From CAVVMA01 sp963830715 (GTDB lineage: Bacteria; Desulfobacterota; Binatia; Binatales; Binataceae), in contig CAWHNS010000022.1 in NCBI GenBank assembly GCA_963830715.1, positions 186,001 through 250,000 on the forward strand: DNA of 64,000 bases. Reading direction: 5' to 3'. Position numbers and translations under genes: made by a program. The notes beneath the pieces are model-generated. The model worked only from the letters and a program-made list of their open reading frames with translations. It made no database searches and was not told the origin of the DNA. Positions 1-10,189 of the stretch are shown one piece after another; positions within the stretch are counted from its first letter, which is position 1; every line of letters begins with the position of its first letter.

Positions 1-43
1 GCCGCGTCATCGCGGCGGAGCCAATCGCGGCGGAGGCGCGCGC

Positions 44-1142
44 ATGAGCGCGAGGGTGCTGGTCGCGATGTCGGGCGGAGTGGACAGCTCCGTCGCGGCA
101 GCAATTCTTCGCGAGCGCGGCTACGACGTGGTTGGGGTCGCGATGCGGCTGGCGCCGGATGCTGACTCTGCGTCTCCGCGCCGTCGCGGCACGTGCTGCT
201 CGCATGACGATTTCGAAGACGCTCGCCGGGTGGCCGAGCGGATGCGCTTTCCGTTCTACGTGATCGATCTGCGCGCCGACTTTGCCGCGCGGGTGGTGGA
301 CAATTTTGTCTCGGAATACCTCGCCGGCAGGACCCCCAATCCGTGCGTGATGTGCAACCGCGAGATCAAGTTCGATCGCCTGTGGCAGCGTGCGCGCGCG
401 ATCGAGGCGGATTTCGTGGCGACCGGGCACTACGCGCGTATCGAGCGCGGGAGCGACGGCCGGTTCCATCTGATGCGCGCCGCCGACTCCGCGAAGGACC
501 AGTCCTACTTTCTGTTTACGCTTGGGCAGCCGGAACTTTCGCGCACGATCTTTCCGCTTGGAACCATGACCAAGGCTCAAGTCCGTGCGCGAGCGCGCGA
601 GCTCGGCCTCGCCAACGCCGGCAAGCCCGAAAGCCAGGAGATCTGCTTCGTGCCCGATAACGACTACGCGCGTGTGGTTGAGGCGCTGGCGGAGGCGGCA
701 AGGATTCTTCCCGGGCGGATGGTCGACCGGCAGGGCCGCATCCTTGGCGAGCACGGCGGAATCCATCGCTTCACCATCGGGCAGCGGCGCGGGCTTGGAA
801 TCGCGTCGGGAGAGCGGCTCTACGTGCGTGCGATAGATGCAGCCACGGGCGAGGTGACCGTTGGCCGGCGCGAGGAACTAATCGCTCGCGGGCTCACAGC
901 CGGGCGTGTCAGCCTTACCGATCCGGCGATCGGCGCGCGCGCCGCGGCCGGTCGAAGTCAAGATCCGCTATCGCCATCCGGCGCTGCCTGCGACGCTCAA
1001 AATGATCGCGCACGATCGCGCCGAGGTTCGCTTCACTTCCGCCGCCGGGGGCCCGGCGATCACGCCCGGGCAGGCCTGCGTCTTCTATAAGCGCGACGAA
1101 GTTGTGGGAGGCGGATTTATCGAGCGTGCGATCGAGGCTTAG
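44..1142 (+). CDS. mnmA: tRNA 2-thiouridylase MnmA (one apparent frameshift)
   Basis: This enzyme thiolates U34 of Lys, Glu and Gln tRNAs in the cytoplasm, using sulfur relayed from a cysteine desulfurase. The N-terminal PP-loop motif SGGVDS lies at residues 10-15. The catalytic cysteine pair is visible as Cys101 (in NPCVMCN) and Cys201 (in SQEICFVPDN). The first frame runs well to about position 940 and then turns into unrelated low-complexity sequence. The expected C-terminal beta-barrel domain (VEVKIRYRH to FIERAIEA) continues in the next frame to the stop at 1140-1142. One extra base in the alternating GC tract at about 934-945 explains the break. The total of about 365 residues is normal for the family. 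The ATG start has little sequence upstream in the window. The gene leads a same-strand run into mtaB. The family call is secure; the frameshift is probably an assembly error. Confidence 0.93.
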
Positions 1143-1146
1143 CGCG

Positions 1147-2538
1147 TTGACGGAGAATAATCACACCACCAAGGCCGCGCCTGCCGGGCCGTTGCGCTTT
1201 GCGATCGCAACCCTCGGCTGCAAGGTCAATCAGTACGACTCGGCGATAATCGAGGACCGGCTGCGCGCCTGCGGAATGGAGCGCCGCGAGTTCGATCAGG
1301 TCGCCGACGTCTACGTGGTAAACACCTGCACGGTTACCGACCGCGCCGATGCGGAAAGCCGCAAGCTCGCGCGCCGCGCGCGCCGGCTGAATCCCCGCGC
1401 GCGCGTCGTCGCGACCGGATGTCTCGCGCAGGCGAGTCCGAAGGCGCTCTCGGATTCGCCGGAGATCGATTGGATCGTCGGACTGGGCCGTCTCGACGAT
1501 CTCGCGCGCGCCGCAGCCGCCGGAGAGGGCGAACGCGTGATGGTCTCGAATCTGCGCAAGGAGCGCGCCGCGATCGACCTCGGCGCAGTCACCCTGGCCG
1601 GCCAGACGCGCGCGTTCCTGAAGCTCCAGGAGGGATGCGACCAGTTCTGCACGTTCTGCATCGTGCCCTTCTCGCGCGGCGCCTCACGCAGCGTCGAACC
1701 GCGCCGGCTGCTCGCGGCGCTGGACGAGTTGCACGCGCGCGGATTCAGGGAAGTGACGCTCACCGGCGTCCATCTTGGCGGCTACGGCAAGGACCTCACC
1801 CCCGCGATCGACCTGGAAACGCTGCTTGAAATGATAGCCGAGCGATGCCCGATCGGGCGCGTCCGGCTGAGCTCGCTCGATCCGGAGGAGCTCAGCGACC
1901 GGATCATCTCGATCGTCTCGCAATGCGTCAAGTTCTGTCCGCATCTGCATCTGCCGCTTCAATCCGGCGACGACGAGATTCTGGCCGCGATGCGCCGCCG
2001 CTACGACACCGCATCCTATCGGGATCGGATCGAGCGCGTGAATGACGCGATGCCGGAAGCCGCGATCGGCACCGACCTGATAGTCGGCTTTCCCGGCGAG
2101 ACCGGGGCGCACTTCGAGCGTTACTTTAAGTTCATCGAAAGCCTGCCGCTGGCTTATTTTCACGTCTTCCCTTATTCGGTCAGGAGCGGCACGACCGCAG
2201 CCAGGCTCGGCGGCAGAATTAGCCCTGCCGAAATCCGGCGGCGGGCGCAGGAGCTGCGCAACCTCGGCGAGCGCAAGCGCGGCGCGTTCGCCCGACGGTT
2301 TCTGGGCGCGCGGCTCCGGGTACTGCTTGAGGAACGGGGAGGCCAGGAACTCAGAGGATACAGCCGCAATTATATCAGGGTCGCGACAGTCGGCCCCGAT
2401 GAACTGAAGAACCACGAAGTGGAGGTGGAGGTATCGGCTCTCGATGGCCTGGGACTGGCTGGAAAAATTGTTGCGCCGAAGGGGTCGGCGGCAACAGGCG
2501 CAACCGCCGCCCAAACCGCAGCCGAGCACGCGCTTTGA
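1147..2538 (+). CDS. mtaB: tRNA t6A37 methylthiotransferase MtaB
   Basis: MtaB is a radical SAM methylthiotransferase that converts t6A37 to ms2t6A37 in ANN-decoding tRNAs. The N-terminal UPF0004 domain carries cysteines near residues 25, 61 and 92 (for example TLGCKVNQ and NTCTVT). The radical SAM cluster is CDQFCTFC (about residues 164-171), followed by the typical VPFSRG stretch. The TRAM-like C-terminus is present but ends in a low-complexity Ala/Thr tail. I chose the TTG at 1147 because it starts 4 bases after the mnmA stop; an upstream in-frame TTG at 1102 would overlap mnmA. The C-terminus overlaps the likely rnc start by 95 bases. The reading frame is intact, unlike its neighbours. 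Pairing with mnmA makes this a tRNA anticodon-loop modification block. Confidence 0.93.
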   Translation: MTENNHTTKAAPAGPLRFAIATLGCKVNQYDSAIIEDRLRACGMERREFDQVADVYVVNTCTVTDRADAESRKLARRARRLNPRARVVATGCLAQASPKALSDSPEIDWIVGLGRLDDLARAAAAGEGERVMVSNLRKERAAIDLGAVTLAGQTRAFLKLQEGCDQFCTFCIVPFSRGASRSVEPRRLLAALDELHARGFREVTLTGVHLGGYGKDLTPAIDLETLLEMIAERCPIGRVRLSSLDPEELSDRIISIVSQCVKFCPHLHLPLQSGDDEILAAMRRRYDTASYRDRIERVNDAMPEAAIGTDLIVGFPGETGAHFERYFKFIESLPLAYFHVFPYSVRSGTTAARLGGRISPAEIRRRAQELRNLGERKRGAFARRFLGARLRVLLEERGGQELRGYSRNYIRVATVGPDELKNHEVEVEVSALDGLGLAGKIVAPKGSAATGATAAQTAAEHAL

Positions 2539-3219
2539 GGCCGATGGCGGTGGCCTCGAGCGCATACTCGACTACAGGTTCGGCAACCGGCGGCATCTGG
2601 CGCGGGCGCTGACGCATCCGAGCGCCGCGGGAACCAGCGGCGCCGAGGATTACGAGCGCCTGGAATTCCTCGGCGATGCCGTGCTCGATCTCGCGATCGC
2701 CGACCTGCTGATGCGCCGATTGCCGGAGGCTCGCGAAGGCACGCTGTCCAAGCAGCGTGCTTCAATCGTGAACGGCCGCACCTGGCCGCCAAGGCCCTGA
2801 CGATCGGACTCGGCGGGATGCTGCGGCTGGGCAAGGGCGAGGAGAAGAGCGGCGGACGCCTCAAGACCTCGATCCTCGCCGCCGCCTTCGAGGCGGTGAT
2901 CGGCGCGATCTACGTTGACGGCGGGCTCTCTCCGGCGCAGCGGGTGGTGGAGAACCTCTTCGCCGATGATATCGGCGGGCCAGGAGCGGAGCGCGATTAC
3001 AAGACCGAATTGCAGGAGCTGGCCCATCGCCGATTTCGGACCCAGCCGACTCTATGAGCTGGTAAGCGAGAGCGGCCCGGAGCACGCCAAACGTTTCACC
3101 ACGCGGATCGGATCGCCGGCCGCGAACTCGGCGTTGGCGAGGGCGGTAGCAAGAAGCAGAGCGAGCAGGCTGCCGCGCGCGCCGCGCTCGATCGAATCGA
3201 GGAGCGCGATCGACATTGA
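2444..3219 (+). CDS. rnc: Ribonuclease III (three apparent frameshifts)
   Basis: RNase III is a double-strand-specific endonuclease that processes rRNA precursors and structured mRNAs. The signature ERLEFLGDAVLDL is present, as is the downstream helix with the second acidic cluster (AAAFEAVIGAIYVDGG). The coding signal moves between frames near 2785, near 3035 and near 3110. After the last switch it finishes with the dsRNA-binding domain (EGGSKKQSEQAAARAAL) and a TGA at 3217-3219. A tandem repeat CGGATCGGAT sits at the third break. The N-terminus is extended and Gln/Pro-rich; the ATG at 2444 lies inside mtaB and no later start in frame is convincing. The rnc-era-der order suggests co-transcription. 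Three breaks in 0.8 kb of a rarely dispensable gene point to sequence error rather than a pseudogene. Confidence 0.88.
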
Positions 3220-3254
3220 AAGTGAAATCGGGACGCCACTGCGAATTCGGCCGG

Positions 3255-4163
3255 ATGGATCTCAACACCGGGCATGACCCGCATCGCGCCGGCTTCGTCG
3301 CGATCGGCGGACGCACCAACGTCGGCAAGTCGACGCTGCTCAACCGCCTGGTCGGTCAGAAGGTCGCGATCGTGACGCCCCGGCCGCAGACCACGCGCCG
3401 GCGGATCGTCGGAATTCGCACCGACCCCGACGCGCAGATGATCCTGATCGATACGCCCGGACTCCACGAACTCGACGCCGGCCGCTGAATCGCAGGATGG
3501 TGGACACGGCGCGGCGATCGCTGCGCGAGGGCGAAGTGATTGTCGCGGTGGTCGAGGCAAGGCCGTCGCTCGGCGCGGCCGACCGTGCCGCGATCGGCGA
3601 GTTGCGCGCGCTCGGGCCGGCCGATAGTCGTCGCGGTCAACAAGATCGATCTGATCGCGCGCTCGGGCTTGCTGCCGATCCTCGAGCGATACAATCGCGA
3701 GGTTCCCGAGGCCGAAATCGTTCCGGTAAGCGCACTGACCGGCGAAAACCTCGACGAGCTCGTGCGCGTGATCAAGCCGATGCTGCCGGCCGGACCGCCG
3801 CTGATGCCGCCCGATCAGTACACCGATCAGACCGAGCGCATGCTCGCCGACGAGATTGTCCGCGAGAAGATCTTTCTCGCGATGCGCGAGGAAGTGCCGT
3901 TCTCGACCGAAGTGAAAGTGGAACAGTGGACCGAGGAGCGCGACCGCAACCTGGTAAGGATCTCGGCGCTGATCGTCGTCGAGCGCGAAGCGCACAAGGG
4001 CATCGTGATCGGCGCCGGCGGCGCGATGCTGAAAGAAATCGGTACGGCCGCACGGCTCGAATTGGAGCAGATGCTCGGCTGCCGCGTCTTCCTCGAGATG
4101 CTGGTCAGGGTCGAGCGGAACTGGACCCGCAATCCGCGCAAGCTCACCGAGATGGGCCTGTAG
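3255..4163 (+). CDS. era: GTPase Era (two compensating frameshifts)
   Basis: Era is an essential GTPase with a C-terminal KH domain that binds 16S rRNA during small-subunit maturation. The P-loop GRTNVGKST is at residues 19-27, the switch region PQTTRRRIVGI follows, then DTPGLHE (G3) and NKIDLI (G4). The KH signature VIGAGGAMLKEIG is near the C-terminus, and the last residues KLTEMGL are typical. One base appears to be missing near 3483 (GCCGGCCGCTGAA should read on as AGRLNRRMVDTA) and one extra base occurs near 3618-3624, so the frame is lost for about 45 codons and then restored. A TTG at 3216 overlaps the rnc stop; the ATG at 3255 better matches the usual N-terminus. The length of about 302 residues is normal. 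Confidence 0.92.
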
Positions 4164-4164
4164 A

Positions 4165-5610
4165 GTGAAACGGCGCGCGCCATCGGATGCCTGCCGCGAA
4201 GTGCTGCCGGCCGCAGTCGCAGAGGGATTGCCGGTCGTGGTGCTGGTCGGCCGGGCGAACGCCGGCAAATCGACCCTCTTCAACCGGATCGTCGGGCGCC
4301 ATCGCGCGATCACCAGTTCGATTCCCGGCACCACTCGCGACTTGAATGTCGCTCGCGCCCGCTACGCAGATCGCGAATTCGCCCTGGTGGACAGCGGCGG
4401 ACTGGAACTGGGGGCCGGTGAAGCGATCACCGCGCGCGTGGTCGAGGAAGCGCTGCGGGCGGTCGCCGCGGCCGACGTCGTGGTCTTCGTTCTGGACGGA
4501 CGGGCGGGCTTGAGCGCCGCCGACGCGGAGGCGGTCGCCGTAATTCGCGAAGCCGGCTGGCCGATGGTGATCGCGATCAACAAGGTGGACCATCCGGGAC
4601 AGGAGGCCGCGGCCTCGGAATTCTTCGCGCTTGGCGCCGATGAGCTTTCCATGATCTCGGCGGCGCACGGACGCGGAATCGACGATCTGCTCGATCGCGT
4701 GGTTGGCAAGCTCACGGCAGCCGAAGCCGCCCCCGCAACCCTGCCCGACCTGCGGGTCGCGCTGATCGGACGGCCCAACGTGGGCAAGTCGTCGCTGCTC
4801 AACCGGCTGGCCGGGTTCGGACGCTCGCTCGTCGATGAGTCCCCCGGCACGACCCGCGACACGGTCGATGTCCGCGTGAAGCTTTCCGGACGCGATTTGC
4901 TCCTGATCGACACTGCCGGCATTCGCCGGCCAACCAGGGTGACCGGCGAGTTGGAGCAGCACTCGGTCGCTCGCGCGATCGAGACGATCCGGCGCGCCGA
5001 AGTGCTCGCGCTGGTGGTTGACGCGCTCGAGGGCGTCACCGATCAGGACGCCCGGCTGGCGCGGCTGGTCGAGAGCCACGACCGCGCACTGGTCGTGGTC
5101 GTAAACAAGTGGGATGCCGCAGCGAAGCTCAAGCGCCGGGTGCCGGCGTTCGCCCGCGATCTCCGCGAGCGTTATCCGTTCCTCGGCTTCGCAGCGGTCG
5201 TCTTCACATCGGCTTTGACCGGTGACGGAGTGAACAAGATTCTTCCGGCCGCGCTCGAAGCCGGCCGAGCCTTTCGCGCGGTCTTCCAGACCTCGCGCCT
5301 CAATCGAATCCTGGCCGAGGCGAGCGCGGCGATGGACCCGCCGCTGGTCGATCGCCATCGACTGAACCTGATGTACGTCACGCAGGTGGGAAGCTCACCG
5401 CCGCGATTGCGCTTCTTCTCGAATATCGAGCGCGACATCCCGGCGCACTACATCCGTTTTCTGGAATCGCGCTTTCGCGACGCGCTCGAGCTCACGGGCA
5501 CGCCGCTGCGCTTCGAGTTCACCAAGGCCGCCGGCCGGCCTCGCTTTGGATCGAAGGCGACCGGGCGCAAACGTACGGGGCGAAAGCGGAGCGCCAATGC
5601 GCGCGACTGA
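4165..5610 (+). CDS. der: Ribosome-associated GTPase Der (EngA)
   Basis: Der is a tandem-GTPase-domain protein needed for 50S subunit assembly. The first P-loop GRANAGKST is at residues 29-37 and the second GRPNVGKSS at 201-209. Each is followed by its own TTRD switch, D-x-G-G or DTAG motif, and NKxD (INKVD, VNKWD). A KH-like C-terminal domain follows (for example THYIRFLESRFRDALELTGTP-like text, ending in a basic tail rich in RKR and GRK). At 481 residues the length is normal and the frame is intact. The start is a GTG one base after the era stop, so the two genes are probably translationally coupled. Confidence 0.95.
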   Translation: MKRRAPSDACREVLPAAVAEGLPVVVLVGRANAGKSTLFNRIVGRHRAITSSIPGTTRDLNVARARYADREFALVDSGGLELGAGEAITARVVEEALRAVAAADVVVFVLDGRAGLSAADAEAVAVIREAGWPMVIAINKVDHPGQEAAASEFFALGADELSMISAAHGRGIDDLLDRVVGKLTAAEAAPATLPDLRVALIGRPNVGKSSLLNRLAGFGRSLVDESPGTTRDTVDVRVKLSGRDLLLIDTAGIRRPTRVTGELEQHSVARAIETIRRAEVLALVVDALEGVTDQDARLARLVESHDRALVVVVNKWDAAAKLKRRVPAFARDLRERYPFLGFAAVVFTSALTGDGVNKILPAALEAGRAFRAVFQTSRLNRILAEASAAMDPPLVDRHRLNLMYVTQVGSSPPRLRFFSNIERDIPAHYIRFLESRFRDALELTGTPLRFEFTKAAGRPRFGSKATGRKRTGRKRSANARD

Positions 5611-5638
5611 AGACCGGCTGTGGAAATCGCATACTCCA

Positions 5639-5665
5639 TGAGGCTTCGCCCGCTCGCGAGCCTCA
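5639..5665 (+). promoter_or_regulatory. Hairpin between der and guaA
   Basis: TGAGGCT (5639-5645) and AGCCTCA (5659-5665) form a 7-bp inverted repeat with a 13-base GC-rich loop in the short der-guaA gap. There is no run of T after the stem, so it is not a classical intrinsic terminator. It could attenuate or stabilise the message ahead of guaA, but no family was recognised. Confidence 0.35.
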
Positions 5666-5687
5666 GCTATTATTGAGCCCAAGCCCC

Positions 5688-7216
5688 GTGATCATCATTC
5701 TTGATTTCGGCAGCCAGTACACCCAGCTGATCGCCCGCCGGGTGCGCGAGGCGCGCGTGTACTGCGAGATCCATCCGTACAACCTCGCGCTGGACCGAAT
5801 CCGCGCATTGAAGCCGCGGGGGATAATCCTGTCAGGCAGTCCCGCCAGCCTCTACGACCACGGCGCGCCCGATATCGCGCCGGAGGTGCTGACGCTCGGA
5901 TGCCCGGTGCTCGGGATCTGCTACGGCCTGTATGTGATCGCGCAACATCTTGGCGCGCACAACGCCGCCTCGCGGGCACGCGAGTACGGCCCCTCGGAAC
6001 TGATCATCGACGAGCGCGATCCGCTGTTCGAGGGGCTCAAGGACCGCGAGTTTCCGGTCTGGATGAGCCACGGCGATCGGGTCGAGGCGATTCCCGAGCA
6101 GCTAGCGCGATCGCCCACAGCACCAATTCTCCCTACGCCGCGGTCCGCAGCCGCGACGGAATGCTGCGCGGAATCCAGTTTCATCCGGAGGTCGTCCACA
6201 CGCCGTGCGGCCCGCAGGTCCTGCGCAATTTCGTCCATCGGATCTGCGGCGAGCCCGGCGACTGGACGATGGCGAATTTCGTCGAAAGCAAGACGGCCGA
6301 GATTCGCGCGCGCGTCGGGCCGGGAGATCGCGTCCTGATGGGACTGTCCGGCGGCGTCGATTCGGCGGTGGCCGCGGCGCTGATCTATCGCGCAGTGGAA
6401 GGCCGATTGAAGTGCGTGTTCGTCGATACCGGGCTGCTGCGCGCCGGCGAACGGGAACGGATGGAAACCGTATTCGCGCGCCAGGTCGGACTCGACCTGA
6501 AAGTGGTCGACGCCTCCGCGATGTTCCTCGAACGGCTGCTGGGAGTGCTCGATCCCGAACAGAAGCGCCGGATTATCGGGCACACGTTCATCGATGTGTT
6601 CGAGTCCGAGGAAGTGATCCGCGGCGCACGCTTTCTTGGCCAGGGTACGCTCTACCCCGACGTAATCGAGTCGGTATCGTTCAAGGGGCCGTCCGTCACC
6701 ATCAAGACTCATCACAACGTCGGCGGACTGCCGGAGCGGATGCGCCTGGAGCTGATCGAACCGCTGCGCGAGGCTCTTCAAGGACGAGGTGCGCGAGCTC
6801 GGGCGCGAGCTGGGCCTGCCGGCCGAGATGATCGATCGCGAGCCCTTCCCCGGTCCTGGCCTTGCGGTGCGAATCGTGGGCGAGGTCACCCGCGAACGGC
6901 TCGATCTGTTGAGGCGCGCTGATGAGATCGTGATGGAGGAGGTTGCTTCGTCCGGCATCGGACGAACTCTCTGGCAGGCGTTCGCGGTCCTGCTGCCGAT
7001 CAAGACGGTGGGCGTGAAGGGCGACGATCGCAGCTACGAGAGCGTTATCGCGATCCGCGCGGTCGAGTCTTCCGACGGCATGACCGCCGACTGGTGCGAC
7101 TCGATCCCGCGCTACTGGCGAAAATGTCCATCCGGATCACCAACGAAATCAGGGGAGTCAACCGAGTAGTGTACGATATCACCTCCAAGCCGCCGGCGAC
7201 GATCGAGTGGGAGTGA
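5688..7216 (+). CDS. guaA: GMP synthase (glutamine-hydrolysing), three apparent frameshifts
   Basis: GuaA aminates XMP to GMP using ammonia released from glutamine. The class I amidotransferase domain opens with ILDFGSQYTQLIARRVRE and holds the nucleophile Cys in LGICYGLY. Most GuaA proteins have GICYGMQ, so the residues after the Cys are slightly unusual. The His/Glu pair of the triad sits in GIQFHPEVVHT. The ATP-pyrophosphatase P-loop is GLSGGVDSAV, and the C-terminal dimerisation domain ends ITSKPPATIEWE. The coding signal changes frame near 6110, near 6780 and near 7095, with the true stop at 7214-7216. GTG 5688 gives a standard N-terminus; TTG 5673 is the alternative. The protein would be about 509 residues once corrected. 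It lies 4 bases upstream of gltX. Confidence 0.92.
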
Positions 7217-7220
7217 ACCC

Positions 7221-8671
7221 GTGACGGTCCGCACCCGCTTTGCGCCGAGCCCAACCGGATCGCTCCATATCGGCAACGTCCGATCCGGGCTTTTTGCCTA
7301 CCTTTTCGCGCGGCACAATCGCGGCACGTTCATCCTGCGAATCGACGACACCGACCGGGAGCGCTCGACGCAGGAATCCCTGGAAGAGATTCTGGAGAGC
7401 CTCAGGTGGCTGGGTCTCGAATGGGACGCCGGGCCGCCCGACCCGAATTATTTCCAGTCCAATCATCTGGAGCGCTATCACGAGGCGGCGCGCAGGCTGC
7501 TGCGCGAAGGGAATGCCTATCCATGCTATTGCAGCGCCGAGGAACTGGAGGCGAAACGCAAGCAGGCCGAAAAGGAGCATCGCAAGCCCGGCTACGACGG
7601 GACCTGCCGCGACCGGCCGTTCGCGCCGGATCTTCCGCTGCCGGACAGGTCCGCCGGACGCAACTACGCGATCCGTTTTCGCCTGCCGCAGACCGGGCAG
7701 ACCGTGGTCGAAGACCTGGTGAAGGGAAGAGCGGTCTTCGAGAACAGCGAACTCGACGACCTGGTCATCCTGCGATCCGACGGCGGCGCCACTTACAACT
7801 TCGCCACCGTGATCGACGACGCGGACTTCGCGATCACGCACGTGGTGCGCGGCGACGATCTGATGCCGAGCACGCCTCGCCAGATCAAGATGTTCGAGGC
7901 GCTGGGACTGAAACCGCCCGAGTATGCTCATATGCCGCAGGTGATGGGGCCGGACGGCTCCAAGTTGTCCAAGCGCCACGGTGCGACCTCGATCTTCGCC
8001 TATCGCGACGGAGGATTTCTCGCTGAAGCACTGCTCAACTATCTCGCGCGGCTGGGATGGTCTCACGGCGACCAGGAGATTTTCTCGAAGCAGGAGCTGA
8101 TCGAGTTCTTTGATTTCTCCGGATGCGGCAAGTCGGCCGGAATTTTCAATTCCGAAAAGCTGCTCTGGCTCAACTTCCATTACTTGAAGCAGAAGACGCC
8201 GGCGGAACTGGCCAACCTGGTGCGGCCGTTTATCGAGAAGAAGGGCTATCGGGTTCCGGGCGAGCCGGATGGCTCGAGAAGATGGTCGCGACGCTGCAAG
8301 AGCGCGCGAAGACCCTGGTCGAGCTGGTCGACTTCGCCGGGTTTTATCTCGGCGATGAGATCCGGATCGATCCGAAGGCGGCGTCCAAATTCCTTTTGCC
8401 CGAGATGGCCGGGCCGTTGAAAGAGCTGGCCACGGAACTGGAAGCCGATTCGACGGGCGGCGACTTTGCCGAAGCGTCGATTAAGGCAGCGTTCGAGCGC
8501 GTGCTTGCGCGCCACGATCTGAAGCTGGGACAACTCGCGCAGCCGGTTCGGGTCGCGCTGACGGGGGGAACCGTGAGCCCCGGGATTTACGAAGTGATCG
8601 CGGTGCTCGGCGCCACCCGCACGGTGGCGCGCCTGCGCGACGCCGTCAGGCGGATCGAGACCGGCGGATGA
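7221..8671 (+). CDS. gltX: Glutamyl-tRNA synthetase (one apparent frameshift)
   Basis: This is a class I aminoacyl-tRNA synthetase that charges tRNA-Glu (and tRNA-Gln when the amidotransferase route is used). The HIGH-type motif is PTGSLHIGN and the KMSKS-type loop is SKLSKRHG. RIDDTDRERS and the tRNA-contacting region VVRGDDLMPSTPRQ are also typical. The first frame is clean to about 8265. The anticodon-binding domain (KMVATLQERAKTLVELVDF onward) continues in another frame to the TGA at 8669-8671, so a single indel lies near 8262-8272. The start is GTG 7221. The corrected length of about 483 residues is normal. Confidence 0.94.
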
Positions 8672-8711
8672 TCTGTCCGAAGTAAGACCGGCGTCTCACG
8701 TCTTTCCGATC

Positions 8712-9182
8712 ATGAAACGTCAGCATCTCAGGCGGAATCTCCCGGTATCCGCACTCGCGATCGCGCTTTGGCTCTCCGGATGCGTCGGCGTGTCGGTGCC
8801 GTTCGACGGATCGAAGTCGAGCGACTACCAGAAGCAGTTTCTGAAGAATTTCGAGAAGGCGGCATTCAGTATCAGCGGAACCGACATCTTCGTCCGCAGC
8901 GACGACACCAATCCGTGGCAGGGCGTGCATATCACGCTCGATACCGAAAGCGGGTACTACCGGATGACCGCCGGCGACATGGAGCCGGGCCAGGTGCGCC
9001 AACTGCCGCTCAAGAGTTTCGTCGATCAATCGGGCAACGCGTTCGGCCCCGACAATCGGTTGAAGAGCGTATGGATTCAGGCCCGCTATCCTGACGGCGA
9101 ACCGGTCAACGAGATGGCCTTCCCGGCCGAGACCTTCGGCTATAAATCACCGGTCCCGCCCGAAGGCCAGGAACAGCGTTGA
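8712..9182 (+). CDS. Small lipoprotein of unknown function
   Basis: The 156-residue product has a basic N-terminus, a hydrophobic stretch and a lipobox LSGC at residues 21-24, so it is probably lipid-anchored in the envelope. The mature part is mixed alpha/beta in composition and has no motif I recognise. It contains several aromatic and acidic residues (for example YQKQFLKNFEKAAF) and ends in a charged tail. It follows gltX by 40 bases on the same strand and converges with the SDR gene, so it is probably the last gene of the housekeeping run. Function unknown. Confidence 0.7.
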   Translation: MKRQHLRRNLPVSALAIALWLSGCVGVSVPFDGSKSSDYQKQFLKNFEKAAFSISGTDIFVRSDDTNPWQGVHITLDTESGYYRMTAGDMEPGQVRQLPLKSFVDQSGNAFGPDNRLKSVWIQARYPDGEPVNEMAFPAETFGYKSPVPPEGQEQR

Positions 9183-9209
9183 TGCACGGCCAGCAGCACA
9201 GATAGCGAA

Positions 9210-10058
9210 TCACATCCGGCTGTAGCCGCTTCCCTTCATCTCGACGCCGATACCGTGCGCCTCGCCGAGCAGGCCGAATTCCTTCAATAGCGGCTGGCTA
9301 TACGTAACTCGGCCGCTCACCTTGTCGGCGGGCTCGCTCGCCAGGATCAGCGCAGCCTTGGCCATGTAGTCCTGCGGCTCGCCGCGCGGATCGTCCATCC
9401 CGGTTACCAACTGATGATGCACCGTGCCGGGAGTCGCAACCACCTGCGACGGCGACACGCAGGTCACCGAGATTCCGTACTCGAACACCTCCTCTGCCAA
9501 TCCCTGGGTGAAGCGCTCGAGCGCCGCCTTGCCGGCGCCGTAGCAGCAGCTTCCGCGAAAAAAGCCGCCGGGAGCGTAAGGCGCACGACCGGGCCCGATC
9601 GCGGCGCCGGAGGAGATATTGACGATCGCTCCGCTACGCCGCGGGATCATGTCCTGAAGAACGAGGCGGCTCAGCATGAACGGCCCGTGGACATTCACAG
9701 CGATCGACCGTATCCATCGCTTCACCTGGTAATCCTTGACCGGGCCGAAGTAGGTCAGCGCGGCGTTGTTCACCAGCACGTCGCAGGGTCCGTACAGCCG
9801 CGATGCCTCGTTGACCAGATGCTCGCAGCTATCCTCCGAAGAGACGTCGCAGGTGACCGCGGCAGCCTCGCCGCCGGCCTTCCTGATTTCCGCCACCGTG
9901 GTCTCAAGCGACCCTTCGAGCTGATGATCGCCCTCGCGCAAAGTGCGCGCGCTGCAAACGACTTTCGCGCCTTCCTTCGCAAACAACTCTGCGATCGCCT
10001 TGCCGATGCCTCTGCTCGCGCCGGTTACGATCGCTACCCTGCCCTGAAGCCGACCCAT
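9210..10058 (-). CDS. SDR family NAD(P)-dependent oxidoreductase
   Basis: This is a classical short-chain dehydrogenase/reductase of 282 residues. The Rossmann motif is TGASRGIG near the N-terminus and NNAAL supports the central fold. The catalytic Ser is in INISSG-like sequence (VNISSGA), followed by YGAGK, which supplies the Tyr and Lys. The substrate is not predictable, but a 3-hydroxyacyl or alcohol substrate is common. The ATG at 10058 is preferred because a GGAGG lies 8 bases upstream; a TTG five codons earlier overlaps that site. An insertion rich in Gly/Pro (GRAPYAPGGFFRGSC) sits between the active-site Ser and Tyr, longer than in most SDRs. The gene is divergent from the receiver-domain gene at 10190. 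Confidence 0.88.
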   Translation of the reverse strand: MGRLQGRVAIVTGASRGIGKAIAELFAKEGAKVVCSARTLREGDHQLEGSLETTVAEIRKAGGEAAAVTCDVSSEDSCEHLVNEASRLYGPCDVLVNNAALTYFGPVKDYQVKRWIRSIAVNVHGPFMLSRLVLQDMIPRRSGAIVNISSGAAIGPGRAPYAPGGFFRGSCCYGAGKAALERFTQGLAEEVFEYGISVTCVSPSQVVATPGTVHHQLVTGMDDPRGEPQDYMAKAALILASEPADKVSGRVTYSQPLLKEFGLLGEAHGIGVEMKGSGYSRM

Positions 10059-10189
10059 TATCTGATCCTCCAATCGCGGCGCATGCGCCGCTCTCGCTGA
10101 CCCGTACGGTTACATGTTGCGAACGCCTCTCCGTGTCCCGAAGCGAGACACCTTCCATTTATAGCATCGTTTGGCCGAGCTTCCTCTGA

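Noticed and set aside
3096..5358. Long minus-strand open frames (412 and 404 residues) opposite era and der
   Set aside because: They are mirror images of well-conserved GTPase genes in a high-GC genome, are rich in Arg/His/Asp repeats and carry no domain; they are by-products of codon bias.
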